Positions 18,001 to 24,460 of a stretch of DNA of 37,211 bases are shown piece after piece. The stretch comes from Trueperaceae bacterium (lineage in GTDB: Bacteria; Deinococcota; Deinococci; Deinococcales; Trueperaceae). Below the pieces are notes generated by a model. It did not search any database. It was given only the letters and a program-made list of their open reading frames with translations, and was not told the origin of the DNA. The stretch is from positions 1-37,211 of the forward strand of contig SLSQ01000050.1 of assembly GCA_007130355.1 (NCBI GenBank), read 5' to 3'. Position 1 is the stretch's first letter. Each line of letters starts with the position of its first letter. The translations under genes and the position numbers were made by a program.

Positions 18001-20457
18001 CTCCCGCGTCCGACCGACCTTCTGTGCGACAACGGCTGGGGCGGCTTCTCGCCGGACGGCCGCGCCTACGTGACCTACCTGCAGGAGCAGGCGACCCCCG
18101 CGCCCTGGATCAACGTCCTGGCCAACCCGGACTTCGGCTGCCTGATCAGCGAGTCCGGTTCCAGCACGACCTGGTCGGCCAACAGCGGCGAGAACCGGCT
18201 GTCGCCGTGGTCCAACGACCCGGTGGCCGATCCCAGCGGCGAGGTGCTCTACCTGCGCGACGAGGAGACCACCGAGACGTGGACGCCCACCCCGCAGCCG
18301 ATGCCCGGCGGCCTTCCGTACCTCGTGCGCCACGGGCAGGGACGCACCACCTTCGAGCACCGCAGCCACGGCCTCGATCAGCGCATGGAGGTGTTCGTGC
18401 TGGACGACGCTCCGGTCAAGGTCGTCCGCCTGCGCCTCTCGAACCTGCTGACGCGGCCGCGACGCATCACGGCGACGTACTACCTCGAGTGGGTGCTCGG
18501 CCATGCGCGCGAGACCAGCGCCACGAGCGTGATTCCCGAATACGACGCGGACCTGGGGGCGCTGCTGGCGCGCAATCCGTTCCGCGACGCCTACGCCGGG
18601 CAGGTCGCGTTCCTGGCCGGGAACCGGAGCCCGCACGGCGTCACCTCCGACCGTCGGGAGTTCCTCGGTCGCGACGGCAGCACGCGACGGCCGGCGGCGC
18701 TGCGGCGGATCGGCCTGTCGGGCCGCGTCGAGGCGGGAAGCGATCCGTGCGCCGCGCTGCAGCTCCACGTCGACCTGGCGGCCGGCGCGAGCGACGAGGT
18801 CGTGTTCCTCGTGGGGGTGGGCGAGGACCGCGAGGAGGCGAAGGAGCTCGTGCGTCGGCACCGCAGCAGCGAGGCGGTGGCCCTGGGCCTCGAGCGGGTG
18901 ACGGAGGCCTGGGAGCGACGTCTCGGGACGATCCACGTGCGGACGCCCGACCCGTCGATGGACCTGATGCTGAACGGTTGGCTGCTGTACCAGAGCCTCG
19001 CCTGCCGCATGTGGGGCCGGACCGGGTTCTACCAGTCGAGCGGAGCGTTCGGGTTCCGCGACCAGCTGCAGGACTCGATGGCGCTGCTGCACGTCGATCC
19101 GGCCACCGCCCGCGCGCAGCTGCTGGAGGCGGCGCGCCACCAGTTCGAGGAGGGCGACGTGCTGCACTGGTGGCTCCCGCACGAGGGCCGCGGCGTGCGG
19201 ACCCGCATCTCGGACGACCTGGCCTGGCTCCCGTTCGTGACGGCGCACTACGTCGACGGGAGCGGCGACGCGGCGGTCCTGGACGAACGGGTGCCGTTCC
19301 TGCACGCGCCGGAGCTCGGACCGGACGAGCACGAACGTTTCGACCGTTTCCCCGCGACGGACGAGTCGTTCCCGCTCTACGTCCACGCCTGCCGCGCCCT
19401 CGAGCGAGCCGCCACCCAGGGCGCGCACGGCCTTCCGCTGATGCAGGGAGGGGATTGGAACGACGGCATGAACCGGGTCGGGGTCGAGGGACGCGGCGAA
19501 AGCGTGTGGCTGGCCTGGTTCCTGATCGCGACCCTGGAGCGGTTCGCGCCGCTGTGCGACGCGCGCGACGAGCCGCACCGCGCCGAGCGCTACCGTGAGC
19601 AGGCGGGCGCCTACCGACGCGCCATCGAGGCGCACGCCTGGGACGGCGATTGGTACCTCCGCGCCTTCTACGACGACGGTACGCCGCTCGGCAGCCACGC
19701 GGGCGACGACGCGCGCATCGACGCCATCGCGCAGGCGTGGTCGGTGCTGGCGGGACCGACCGACCCGGAACGCAGCGCTCGGGCGATGGCCTCGGTGCAC
19801 GAGCACCTGGTGCGCGACAAGGACGGGCTGGTGCTGCTCCTGGCCCCGCCCTTCGACCGGGGTCGGCACGATCCCGGCTACATCAAGGGGTACCCGCCGG
19901 GCGTACGCGAGAACGGGGGGCAGTACACGCACGCCGCGCTCTGGTTCGCCTGGGCGTGCGCCGCGTCCGGCGACGGAGACCGGGCCCACGATCTGTTCGG
20001 TCGGCTCAACCCGCTGCGGCACGCCGCCGACGCCGCCTCGGCCGCGCGCTACCGGCTGGAGCCGTACGTCGTGGCCGCCGACGTGTACGGGGTCGCTCCG
20101 CACGCCGGCCGCGGCGGCTGGAGCTGGTACACCGGCTCGGCGGCGTGGATGTACCGGCTGGGCGTCGAGGCGATCCTCGGCCTGCGGCGCGAGGGGACGT
20201 CGCTGGCGTTCGAACCGTGCATTCCGGCGGCGTGGCCCGGCTTCGAGATCCGGTACCGCTACGGCGCCACCGAGTACCGGATCCAGGTCGTGAACCCGGA
20301 CGGGGCCACCCGCGGCGTCGTCGGGCTCGAGCTCGACGGCGTCGCTCTGCCCACCCTGCGACTGCCGCTGGTGGACGACGGCGTCGCGCGTTCGGCGATC
20401 GTGCGCATGGGCGCCTCGGGTGCGTCGGGACCGATGGGAACGGCGGGCGCGGCGTAG
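12040..20457 (+). CDS. ndvB: Cyclic beta-1,2-glucan synthase (NdvB/ChvB type)
   Basis: A 2805-residue inner-membrane enzyme, the usual size for the Rhizobium/Brucella family (about 2800-2870). It polymerises UDP-glucose into a beta-1,2 chain, trims it and closes it into a ring. Two membrane helices (about 311-332, 341-360) precede a GT84 glycosyltransferase domain with DADTV (523-527), HDLLEGG and HRWIRGDWQLLPW (Arg670-Trp671). More membrane segments follow near 715-750, 781-801 and 837-877. A glycoamylase-like domain (about 1228-1455, FLFDTERKLFRIGYHVDD ... WGTSESGYARTD ... VHHHGMAFMAL) is thought to set chain length. Two repeated GH94 N-terminal-like modules lie near 1550-1660 and 2050-2155. 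The C-terminal GH94 phosphorylase barrel carries GGDWNDGMN (2470-2478). All modules appear intact. Start chosen at the ATG overlapping the stress-protein stop. Very large antisense and shifted frames over this gene are composition shadows. Confidence 0.93.
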   Translation: MSHHDRASGDDGPARDAPPEEAGRARATAHPVVARPRRAHRAVRRSAPLRERIRAVFDALPVEPSALSSRTQWLLDNDYLILRALRQTEDDMPRAYYATLPTLANGTPRVEALAGAIVAWSEHRLDLARVRRFVEGHQEVAPLTLGELWALPTFLRIVALESLAEAAPNAHEAARVEVEHDETLPATILSLHALDTHDWTAFVEATSLIERRLRQDPAGAYLRMDEATRDRYRATIERLAVRSGRSEEAVAAEAVALARSAAARPDGRPERAHVGAYLIGSAVSEFERTVGAPPTLRMHLERGARRWAAPLYAAATSLLAVLLIAATTAVALRWGARVEALALTAAVAVPAWVAAEAALRRLVTHLLPPTRLPKLELRAGVPPDARTLVAVPALFTSEAGIHDLFARIERHYLGHRDPRLAFVVLGDVPDAADRVVPEDAALLDRAEAELAALRARHPEGRFLLLTRERRWNASEGVWMGWERKRGKLTELNRLIVHGVRGGFLFHGDRAEAFAGFPFVITLDADTVLPPGSAFRLIGTLAHPLNRASFDAANRLRHGFTILQPRIEAHPDDADRTRFARLFSHGRTVDLYAHAVSEPYMDLFGEGIYAGKGIYDVAAFERTVGDVPPENAILSHDLLEGGLGRAGLVSDVVVLESQPQHYLAHARRLHRWIRGDWQLLPWAGRRVPGPEGRVPNPLSHTARWVLRQNLVRSLHPPSLLALFVVGWTVAPGPAWAWTGLALALSAAPLLQVPRALVRLARPRRAARLPHAADRDLLRWAVDLAFLAHAAWVAAAAVTTTLWRLRVSRRHLLRWTESSQDARDASRRRNALARWRAMSAAPLAATVVGALMLGARPEAWPVAVPFLLAWALSPQLAYLLDRPVPIQDRALTPERRRWLATIARRTWLYFERFIGPDDHWLPPDHFQESPRGEVAHRTSPTNVGLLLATTVGAHDAGYLGARDLLLRLGNTFATLDRLERHRGHFLNWYDTRTLRPLHPKYVSTVDSGNLLGLLVVVRQACLEVPDGTVLRWRRFDGLRTLADLLKETVETLEDDGELTRSIVAFRERIDRTEGRPERWSPLVDELASEALPELERTLLERVRTAAGGVGHERLADLGIWLGRLQQQLDTMRDGRDALLPWLRPDARVSALDPVVDEIPLQLAFRDLPAAYRTIREALDALAPANAVESARRTRLRSALDAADEVAERIRRDADAVAANAERILQETHVDFLFDTERKLFRIGYHVDDDREDVHAYDLLASEARIASFMAIALDRVAPEHWLHLGRPTALVDGRQVLLSWSGTMFEYLMPTLFMRTPERSLLAHACRTAIDRQIAFGRAHGVPWGTSESGYARTDAQENYQYRAFGVPDLALSHEATGRQVVAPYATLMALPWTPHEAAENLERLVAAGAMGRYGFYEALDYAHARLAPGERYTVVRSFMVHHHGMAFMALCNLLHDGRFVERFHADARVRTHEVLLYEGLAPGPPDERIERDERTEDPRPRFHAPPVEPWEVPVRTRSPEVHALSNGRYTLFMSNSGAGASRWEGLDLTRWRSDPTCDAWGQWIYVQDLDLDRTWSATPKPVDAPGQHPRVTFHPHQITFHRRDGDVTTRLEVIVPPQDDAEIRRVTLVNHGDSVRRLAVTSYGEVALAPHGDDLRHPAFAKMFVECSWRAEDDGLLFRRRLRSTTDAPAYLVHRLVHDRGAHPPPEIETDRERFLGRHGHPGDPAGLRATRLSGTLGATLDPVFALRTRVEIPAHATVRLSFVTAAGGSARTVLDVAHRYGRRDRIEAAFLDAAARQGQVAAQVGLDAAESASADRLLSRLLYPDAATRSDAAILRSNVSGPSGLWVHGISGDHPIVLLRLRTEEDVATVRTLLKIHRLWRSQRFVVDLVVLNELDRGYVQTTRDAVRRLVVAAGDEVWQDRPGGIFLLSSAQLDEAGRVLLQSAARVVVNVGDGFVLAPFPSAPEDGLPALAPSHHRPDAAPDTPPLPRPTDLLCDNGWGGFSPDGRAYVTYLQEQATPAPWINVLANPDFGCLISESGSSTTWSANSGENRLSPWSNDPVADPSGEVLYLRDEETTETWTPTPQPMPGGLPYLVRHGQGRTTFEHRSHGLDQRMEVFVLDDAPVKVVRLRLSNLLTRPRRITATYYLEWVLGHARETSATSVIPEYDADLGALLARNPFRDAYAGQVAFLAGNRSPHGVTSDRREFLGRDGSTRRPAALRRIGLSGRVEAGSDPCAALQLHVDLAAGASDEVVFLVGVGEDREEAKELVRRHRSSEAVALGLERVTEAWERRLGTIHVRTPDPSMDLMLNGWLLYQSLACRMWGRTGFYQSSGAFGFRDQLQDSMALLHVDPATARAQLLEAARHQFEEGDVLHWWLPHEGRGVRTRISDDLAWLPFVTAHYVDGSGDAAVLDERVPFLHAPELGPDEHERFDRFPATDESFPLYVHACRALERAATQGAHGLPLMQGGDWNDGMNRVGVEGRGESVWLAWFLIATLERFAPLCDARDEPHRAERYREQAGAYRRAIEAHAWDGDWYLRAFYDDGTPLGSHAGDDARIDAIAQAWSVLAGPTDPERSARAMASVHEHLVRDKDGLVLLLAPPFDRGRHDPGYIKGYPPGVRENGGQYTHAALWFAWACAASGDGDRAHDLFGRLNPLRHAADAASAARYRLEPYVVAADVYGVAPHAGRGGWSWYTGSAAWMYRLGVEAILGLRREGTSLAFEPCIPAAWPGFEIRYRYGATEYRIQVVNPDGATRGVVGLELDGVALPTLRLPLVDDGVARSAIVRMGASGASGPMGTAGAA

Positions 20458-20470
20458 GGCGACGGCGGAC

Positions 20471-20504
20471 GCTTACGCCGCGCTTACGTGACCTGGCCTA
20501 CCTT
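20471..20504 (+). promoter_or_regulatory. Pho-box-like direct repeat with -10 element
   Basis: GCTTACG occurs at 20471-20477 and again at 20482-20488, four bases apart (11-base period). Ten bases further on is TACCTT (20499-20504), a candidate -10; no -35 hexamer is present. Two 7-base repeats with a 4-base gap ending ten bases before the -10 is the geometry of promoters activated by PhoB/OmpR-type response regulators. The repeat resembles the CTTAAC-like half-sites of some Pho boxes. The regulator itself is unknown. Confidence 0.5.
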
Positions 20505-20612
20505 GGGAGCGCATCGCGCCGAAGGTGGGCACGTGCGCGGCGTGCGCCCTGGACCCGGACCGGGCGGCGCCGGCGGCGGAGATCCGACAGGTGCGGAGGG
20601 GTCGCGCCCGCC

Positions 20613-20717
20613 ATGCGGGAGGTCCGTCACTACTACGAGGGGGCGTACGAGTCGATCGCCGAGGAGAGGCCGTACTTCAACGACCAGCGGCTGTTCCACG
20701 AGACCGCCTCGTTCTGA
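20613..20717 (+). CDS. Possible 34-residue protein
   Basis: A short frame encodes MREVRHYYEGAYESIAEERPY and continues to ...FNDQRLFHETASF. The composition is balanced and acidic/aromatic, unlike the Arg/Pro/Gly-rich shadows typical of this DNA, which favours real coding. GGAGGGG lies at 20594-20600, about 12 bases before the ATG, rather far for a ribosome-binding site. It lies about 100 bases downstream of the promoter at 20471-20504, the only candidate gene between that promoter and the next gene. I recognise no family. Moderate to low confidence. Confidence 0.45.
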   Translation: MREVRHYYEGAYESIAEERPYFNDQRLFHETASF

Positions 20718-20784
20718 GGCCCCGAGACTCCGTCGTTCCGGCGCCAGGAGCGGCGCTTGGACGTTCGCACCGGTCGGGTCCGGG

Positions 20785-20790
20785 TACCGT
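20785..20790 (+). promoter_or_regulatory. -10 element for the TVP38-like gene
   Basis: TACCGT ends nine bases before the ATG at 20800, predicting a leader of about three bases. TTCGCA at 20764-20769 is a weak -35. Confidence 0.45.
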
Positions 20791-20799
20791 GGACCCGTC

Positions 20800-21540
20800 A
20801 TGGCCGCCGACGCAGACCCGTCCGATTCCGACCGACCCCACCAGGCCGCCCGCGGACGCGTCCCGCGCGGCCTGGTCGTCGGCGCCTGGGCGGTCGTCGT
20901 GGCAGCGTTCTGGGCGACGGTCCTGGCGACCGACGGCGGTCCGCTCGACACGCTCGCGGCCGGACTCGACGTCGCCGCTGCCGGAGCCTGGGCGCCGTGG
21001 GCCTTGCTCGCTGCCTACGCGCTTCGGCCGCTGCTGCTGATCCCGATCACCGTGATCAACCTGGCCAGCGGGTTCTTCCTGGGCGCCTGGCCGGGGCTGG
21101 CGGTCGCCATGACGGGAACGCTCCTGTCCGCCTCGATCGGCTACGGCCTCGGGGCCGGCTTGCGTTCGTCCCACGACGTCGAACGGTGGGCCGGTCGCTG
21201 GCGGTTCGTCACGATGCTGCGCCGCCGCGGGTTCGAGAGCGTCGTCGCCGGCGGGCTCATGTACCTCCACGCCGACATGGTGAACCTTCCGGCGGGCCTT
21301 CTGCGCATTCCGGTCCCACGCTTCCTGGCGGGGATCGTGATCGGGAACGCGCTCATGTTGACGACCGCCGTGCTGACCGGGGCGGCGGTCGACGGAACGC
21401 TCGCGGACGCCCGGTTCGAGGTCGACGTCGGCTTGCTGGCGGCGGCGGGCGCCCTGTTCGCGTTCAGCCTCGCCCTGGCCGCTGTGCTCCGCAAGCGGCT
21501 GCGGCCGGTTCCGCACGAGGCGCCTGGACCCGGCGCCTGA
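20800..21540 (+). CDS. TVP38/TMEM64 (DedA/VTT-like) membrane protein
   Basis: A 246-residue inner-membrane protein. After a short polar N-terminus, hydrophobic segments lie at about 24-43, 66-98, 100-122, 164-190 and 205-230. The block LRPLLLIPITVINLASGFFLGAWPGLAVAMTGTLLSASIGYGLG is the hallmark of the TVP38/VTT domain. Related proteins are lipid scramblases or undecaprenyl-phosphate/phosphatidyl-lipid flippases; this member's substrate is not known. The ATG at 20800 is supported by a -10 nine bases upstream and by the absence of similarity in the longer upstream frame. It is followed by a hairpin at 21574-21601 before the ABC transporter genes. Confidence 0.88.
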   Translation: MAADADPSDSDRPHQAARGRVPRGLVVGAWAVVVAAFWATVLATDGGPLDTLAAGLDVAAAGAWAPWALLAAYALRPLLLIPITVINLASGFFLGAWPGLAVAMTGTLLSASIGYGLGAGLRSSHDVERWAGRWRFVTMLRRRGFESVVAGGLMYLHADMVNLPAGLLRIPVPRFLAGIVIGNALMLTTAVLTGAAVDGTLADARFEVDVGLLAAAGALFAFSLALAAVLRKRLRPVPHEAPGPGA

Positions 21541-21573
21541 CCTTCGGCTCCCGGCCCCGGTCCTCCTCCGTTC

Positions 21574-21601
21574 GGACCAGGGCCGTCTCGGCCCTGGGTC
21601 C
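21574..21601 (+). terminator. Hairpin between the TVP38-like and ABC genes
   Basis: ggaccagggcc pairs with ggccctgggtcc (one bulged G) around a five-base loop. It lacks a T-run, like the other hairpins in this window, and lies between a stop codon and the next promoter, so termination is likely. Confidence 0.5.
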
Positions 21602-21625
21602 GAGGCGCCCGCCGGTACGGGCGAC

Positions 21626-21631
21626 TAGCGT
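21626..21631 (+). promoter_or_regulatory. -10 element for a leaderless ABC-transporter mRNA
   Basis: TAGCGT ends exactly six bases before the ATG at 21638. No ribosome-binding site precedes the start. Confidence 0.6.
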
Positions 21632-21637
21632 AGGGCC

Positions 21638-22660
21638 ATGACCCGAACCACGAACCCGCCCGCACCTCCCGCACCGACCCCGGACGCCGCTGCGACGCCC
21701 GTCGTCTCCGTCCGGAACCTCTCGAAGCGGTACGGCGCCGTCGACGCTCTCGACGGCCTGGACCTCACGGTCCCGCCGCGGAGCGTCGTCGGCTTCCTCG
21801 GTCCGAACGGTTCCGGCAAGACCACCGCCATGCGGATCCTGACCGGACTGGCCCGTCGGACCGACGGCCACGTCGCCCTGTTCGGACTGGACCCCGAGAC
21901 GGACGGTCCGCGCATCCGCTCCCGGATCGGCTTCCTGGCGCAGGAGCCACGCTTCTACGAGCACCTCACGCCGCGCGAGACGCTGGCGCTCTGCCTCGGG
22001 CTTCACGGAAGGCCGACGGGGGGACGGGCGTCCGACCGCCTCGACGAGGTCCTGGAGCGCGTCGGCATCGCGGACGCCGCGGACCGTCCGGTGCGCGGCT
22101 TCTCCGGCGGGCAGCGGCAACGGCTCGGGATCGCGCAGGCGATGGTGCACGAGCCGGAGCTGCTGATCATGGACGAACCGGCCGCCGCGCTCGATCCGGC
22201 CGGCCGCGCCTCGGTGCTCGAGATCCTGCAGGGGCTGCGGGCGCGCACCACCATCCTGTTCTCGACGCACATCCTGGACGACGTCCAAAGGATCGCCGAC
22301 CGGGTGACGGTCATTTCCGCGGGGCGGACCCTGGCCGAGGGCGCGACCGACGACCTTCGCGCCGGCTCGGACGGTACGCGGTTCGACCTTCGGCTCCGCG
22401 GGCCGGTGGCGGAGGTGGTCCGCACGCTCGAGCAGGAGCCGTGGACGATCGGGATCGAGGTCGTGCCCGACGGGGACGCCACCGACCTGCTCGTCACCGT
22501 CTCCGATCCCGACGCGGCCGAAGCCCAGTTGCTCCGGAGGACGCTCGAGGACCCCGAGGTCCGCGTGGTCGCCTACGGTCGGCACGCGTCGAGCCTGGAA
22601 CGGGTGTTCCTCGATCTGATCGCCCGCGACGGCGACGTGCGCCGGGAGGGGTCGGCGTGA
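21638..22660 (+). CDS. ABC transporter ATP-binding protein
   Basis: A 340-residue ABC ATPase of the DrrA/CcmA-like export type. After a Pro/Ala-rich lead-in it has Walker A GPNGSGKT (55-62), a Q-loop in RIGFLAQEPRFYEHLTPRETL, the signature FSGGQRQRLGIAQAM, Walker B LLIMDEPAAALD and the H-loop ILFSTHILDD. A C-terminal domain of about 110 residues (from about 230) is typical of drug- or ABC-2-type exporters. It forms a transporter with the permease encoded next, whose GTG start overlaps this stop (GTGA). The substrate is unknown. The start is supported by the promoter six bases upstream. Confidence 0.93.
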   Translation: MTRTTNPPAPPAPTPDAAATPVVSVRNLSKRYGAVDALDGLDLTVPPRSVVGFLGPNGSGKTTAMRILTGLARRTDGHVALFGLDPETDGPRIRSRIGFLAQEPRFYEHLTPRETLALCLGLHGRPTGGRASDRLDEVLERVGIADAADRPVRGFSGGQRQRLGIAQAMVHEPELLIMDEPAAALDPAGRASVLEILQGLRARTTILFSTHILDDVQRIADRVTVISAGRTLAEGATDDLRAGSDGTRFDLRLRGPVAEVVRTLEQEPWTIGIEVVPDGDATDLLVTVSDPDAAEAQLLRRTLEDPEVRVVAYGRHASSLERVFLDLIARDGDVRREGSA

Positions 22661-23427
22661 CCGGCGAACCGCGCTTCGGACCGCTCTCCGGCTTCACGGC
22701 GCTGTTCGCGAGCGAACTGCGACCGTGGATCCGTACCCGACTCGGTTGGGTCCAGGCCGCGATCTGGACCGCGATCCTGGTGGGCGGCATGGCGATCCCC
22801 CTCGTCGCCCTGCGCGACCTCTCCGACGGCGCGCCGGGAGGACCGGCGCTCAGCGCGACCGAGCTGCACTTCGCGCTCGGCGCGCTGGTGCCCGCGATCG
22901 GCGCGGTGATCCTGGCGCACGGCGCGATCCTCGGCGAACGGCAGGCCGGCACCGCCGCCTGGATCCTCTCCAAACCGGTGTCGCGCGCCTCGTTCCTGCT
23001 CGCGAAGTGGGCGGCGTTCGCGGTCGGTCTGCTCGTGACGGCGCACCTGATCCCGAGCACCCTCGGCTGGATCGTGCTGTCGACGATCGCGGACGAACCC
23101 CTCGCCCTCGGCCGCTTCGCAGCGGCGGCCGGAATGGCCGCGGCGCCGACCCTCTGGGCGCTCGGCCTGACGCTGTTCGTAGGCACGCTGCTGCCCAGCC
23201 GCGGCGCCGTTCTTGCGATCGGGCTGGCCGTCCTGGTGGGCGGCGACGTCGCGATGACGCTCGTCCCGGCCCTGGCCGAGGCCGGCCCCTGGCTGCTGGG
23301 GCGCATGGCGGTCGTCGTCGCCCAAGGGGGTCCGCTGGTGTCGCCGTGGCCGATCCTCGCCACGCTCGCCGGCGCCATCGTGCTCCCGCTGCTGGCGGTG
23401 GCCGCCTTCCGGCGGCAGGAGGTGTGA
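22657..23427 (+). CDS. ABC-2-type transporter permease
   Basis: A 256-residue membrane protein with about six hydrophobic segments (WVQAAIWTAILVGGMAIPLVAL, ALGALVPAIGAVILAHGAILG, WAAFAVGLLVTAHLIPSTLGWIVL, FAAAAGMAAAPTLWALGLTLFVGTLL, VLAIGLAVLVGGDVAMTLVPAL and the C-terminal ILATLAGAIVLPLLAVAAF). The cytoplasmic loop LGERQAGTAAWILSKPVSRASFLLAKW is characteristic of ABC-2 permeases. GTG 22657 overlaps the ATPase stop and follows GGGAGGGG by five bases, so the pair is coupled. It probably dimerises with a shared ATPase. The substrate is not decidable. Confidence 0.88.
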   Translation: MTGEPRFGPLSGFTALFASELRPWIRTRLGWVQAAIWTAILVGGMAIPLVALRDLSDGAPGGPALSATELHFALGALVPAIGAVILAHGAILGERQAGTAAWILSKPVSRASFLLAKWAAFAVGLLVTAHLIPSTLGWIVLSTIADEPLALGRFAAAAGMAAAPTLWALGLTLFVGTLLPSRGAVLAIGLAVLVGGDVAMTLVPALAEAGPWLLGRMAVVVAQGGPLVSPWPILATLAGAIVLPLLAVAAFRRQEV

Positions 23428-23480
23428 CCCGCGGCGGCCCACCGTGGGGCAGCGTCCCGACGTGGGCCGCCGGCAGACCG

Positions 23481-23486
23481 TACGAT
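23481..23486 (+). promoter_or_regulatory. -10 element for a leaderless lipoprotein mRNA
   Basis: TACGAT ends exactly six bases before the ATG at 23493; no ribosome-binding site is present. Confidence 0.6.
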
Positions 23487-23492
23487 CGCGGC

Positions 23493-24455
23493 ATGTCCCC
23501 GCGTCGCCTTCTTCTCGCCCTGGCGCTCGTCGCCCTCGCGTTGGCCGCCTGCGTCCCGGCCGCCGACCTGAGCCCCATCCCCGAGGACCGTGCCGCGGTT
23601 CTGCCCGGCGCCCGCACCGGCACGGTCGATCACGATCGCTTCCGCACCGCCTACGAGGTCGCCGGCGACGGTCCCGCGGTGGTGCTCGTCCACGGCGTCG
23701 GCGGCGGCTCGAGCGTGTTCCAGTGGCGCCGGAACGTCGCGGCCCTGACGGAGGCCGGCTTCCGGACGTACGCGCTCGACCTGCACGGGTTCGGACGCTC
23801 GACCGGGCCGCAGGGCCTCCTGACGAACGACCTGCTCGTCTCCCAGATCGCGATGTTCCTCGACGAGGTGGTCGAGGAGCCGGCGGTGGTGGTGGCGAAC
23901 GGGCTCTCCGCGGCGTTCGCCATCCGGGTGGCCAGCGAACGGCCGGACGCCGTGGCCGGCCTGGTGCTGGTGGGCCCGACCGGGTACGAGCGGCTGGCGC
24001 GGCCGCCCGGTCCCGAGCGCGTCCTGGCGTTCGAGCGCCTCGCCGGACTGGCGGGCGAGGCGCTGTACGCGGTGCTGCTCGAGGAGGGGGTGCAGCGACT
24101 GTTCCTGCTCGACGCCTACGCCGGCCGGGATTCGCTCGACGCGGAGATCCGTGCCACCTACGACCGCAACCTGCGTACCCCGTTCGCGAAGTGGGCGGTC
24201 CTCTCGTTCGTCACGGGCAACCTCGATCAGGACGTGTCGCAGCTCTGGCCCCGCCTCGACCTCCCGAGCCTGATCGTGTGGGGCGCGGACGCGACCACGA
24301 CGCCGATCGCGGACGCGGAGCCGTTCGTGCGCGACCGACCGGAGGTCCGGCTGCTGCCGCTGGCGAACGCGAAGTTGCTGCCGAACGAGGACCGCGCCGA
24401 CGCGTTCGACGCGGCCCTCCTCGCGTTCCTGCGGTCGTTCGACTTCGGCCGCTAG
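23493..24455 (+). CDS. Lipoprotein with alpha/beta-hydrolase fold, catalytic His replaced
   Basis: A 320-residue exported lipoprotein: MSPRRLLLALALVALALAAC ends in a lipobox with Cys20. The rest is an alpha/beta-hydrolase: oxyanion-hole strand VVLVHGVGGGSSVFQWRRNVAAL, YALDLHGFGRS, a nucleophile elbow at ANGLSAAFA (Ser139), and an acid at WGADATTTP (Asp266). The final block, where homologues have a GH-containing motif, reads PLANAKLLPNEDRADAF, so the catalytic His appears to be Lys294. The elbow is also unusual (GLSAA, not GxSxG). It may be an inactive binding protein or use a shifted His. The ATG is supported by the -10 six bases upstream. It is convergent with the next hydrolase gene, whose stop is five bases away. 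Confidence 0.85.
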   Translation: MSPRRLLLALALVALALAACVPAADLSPIPEDRAAVLPGARTGTVDHDRFRTAYEVAGDGPAVVLVHGVGGGSSVFQWRRNVAALTEAGFRTYALDLHGFGRSTGPQGLLTNDLLVSQIAMFLDEVVEEPAVVVANGLSAAFAIRVASERPDAVAGLVLVGPTGYERLARPPGPERVLAFERLAGLAGEALYAVLLEEGVQRLFLLDAYAGRDSLDAEIRATYDRNLRTPFAKWAVLSFVTGNLDQDVSQLWPRLDLPSLIVWGADATTTPIADAEPFVRDRPEVRLLPLANAKLLPNEDRADAFDAALLAFLRSFDFGR

Positions 24456-24460
24456 TCGCC

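Noticed and set aside
11533..20103. Very long frames (1293 and 1493 codons minus, 2447 codons plus) over the glucan synthase
   Set aside because: All are Arg/Val/Pro-rich mirror frames of the real 2805-codon gene and show no domains.
20525..20612. GTG-started frame encoding MGTCAACALDP... with a CxxC
   Set aside because: It has no stop before running into the next gene in the wrong frame and becomes Arg-rich; no ribosome-binding site.
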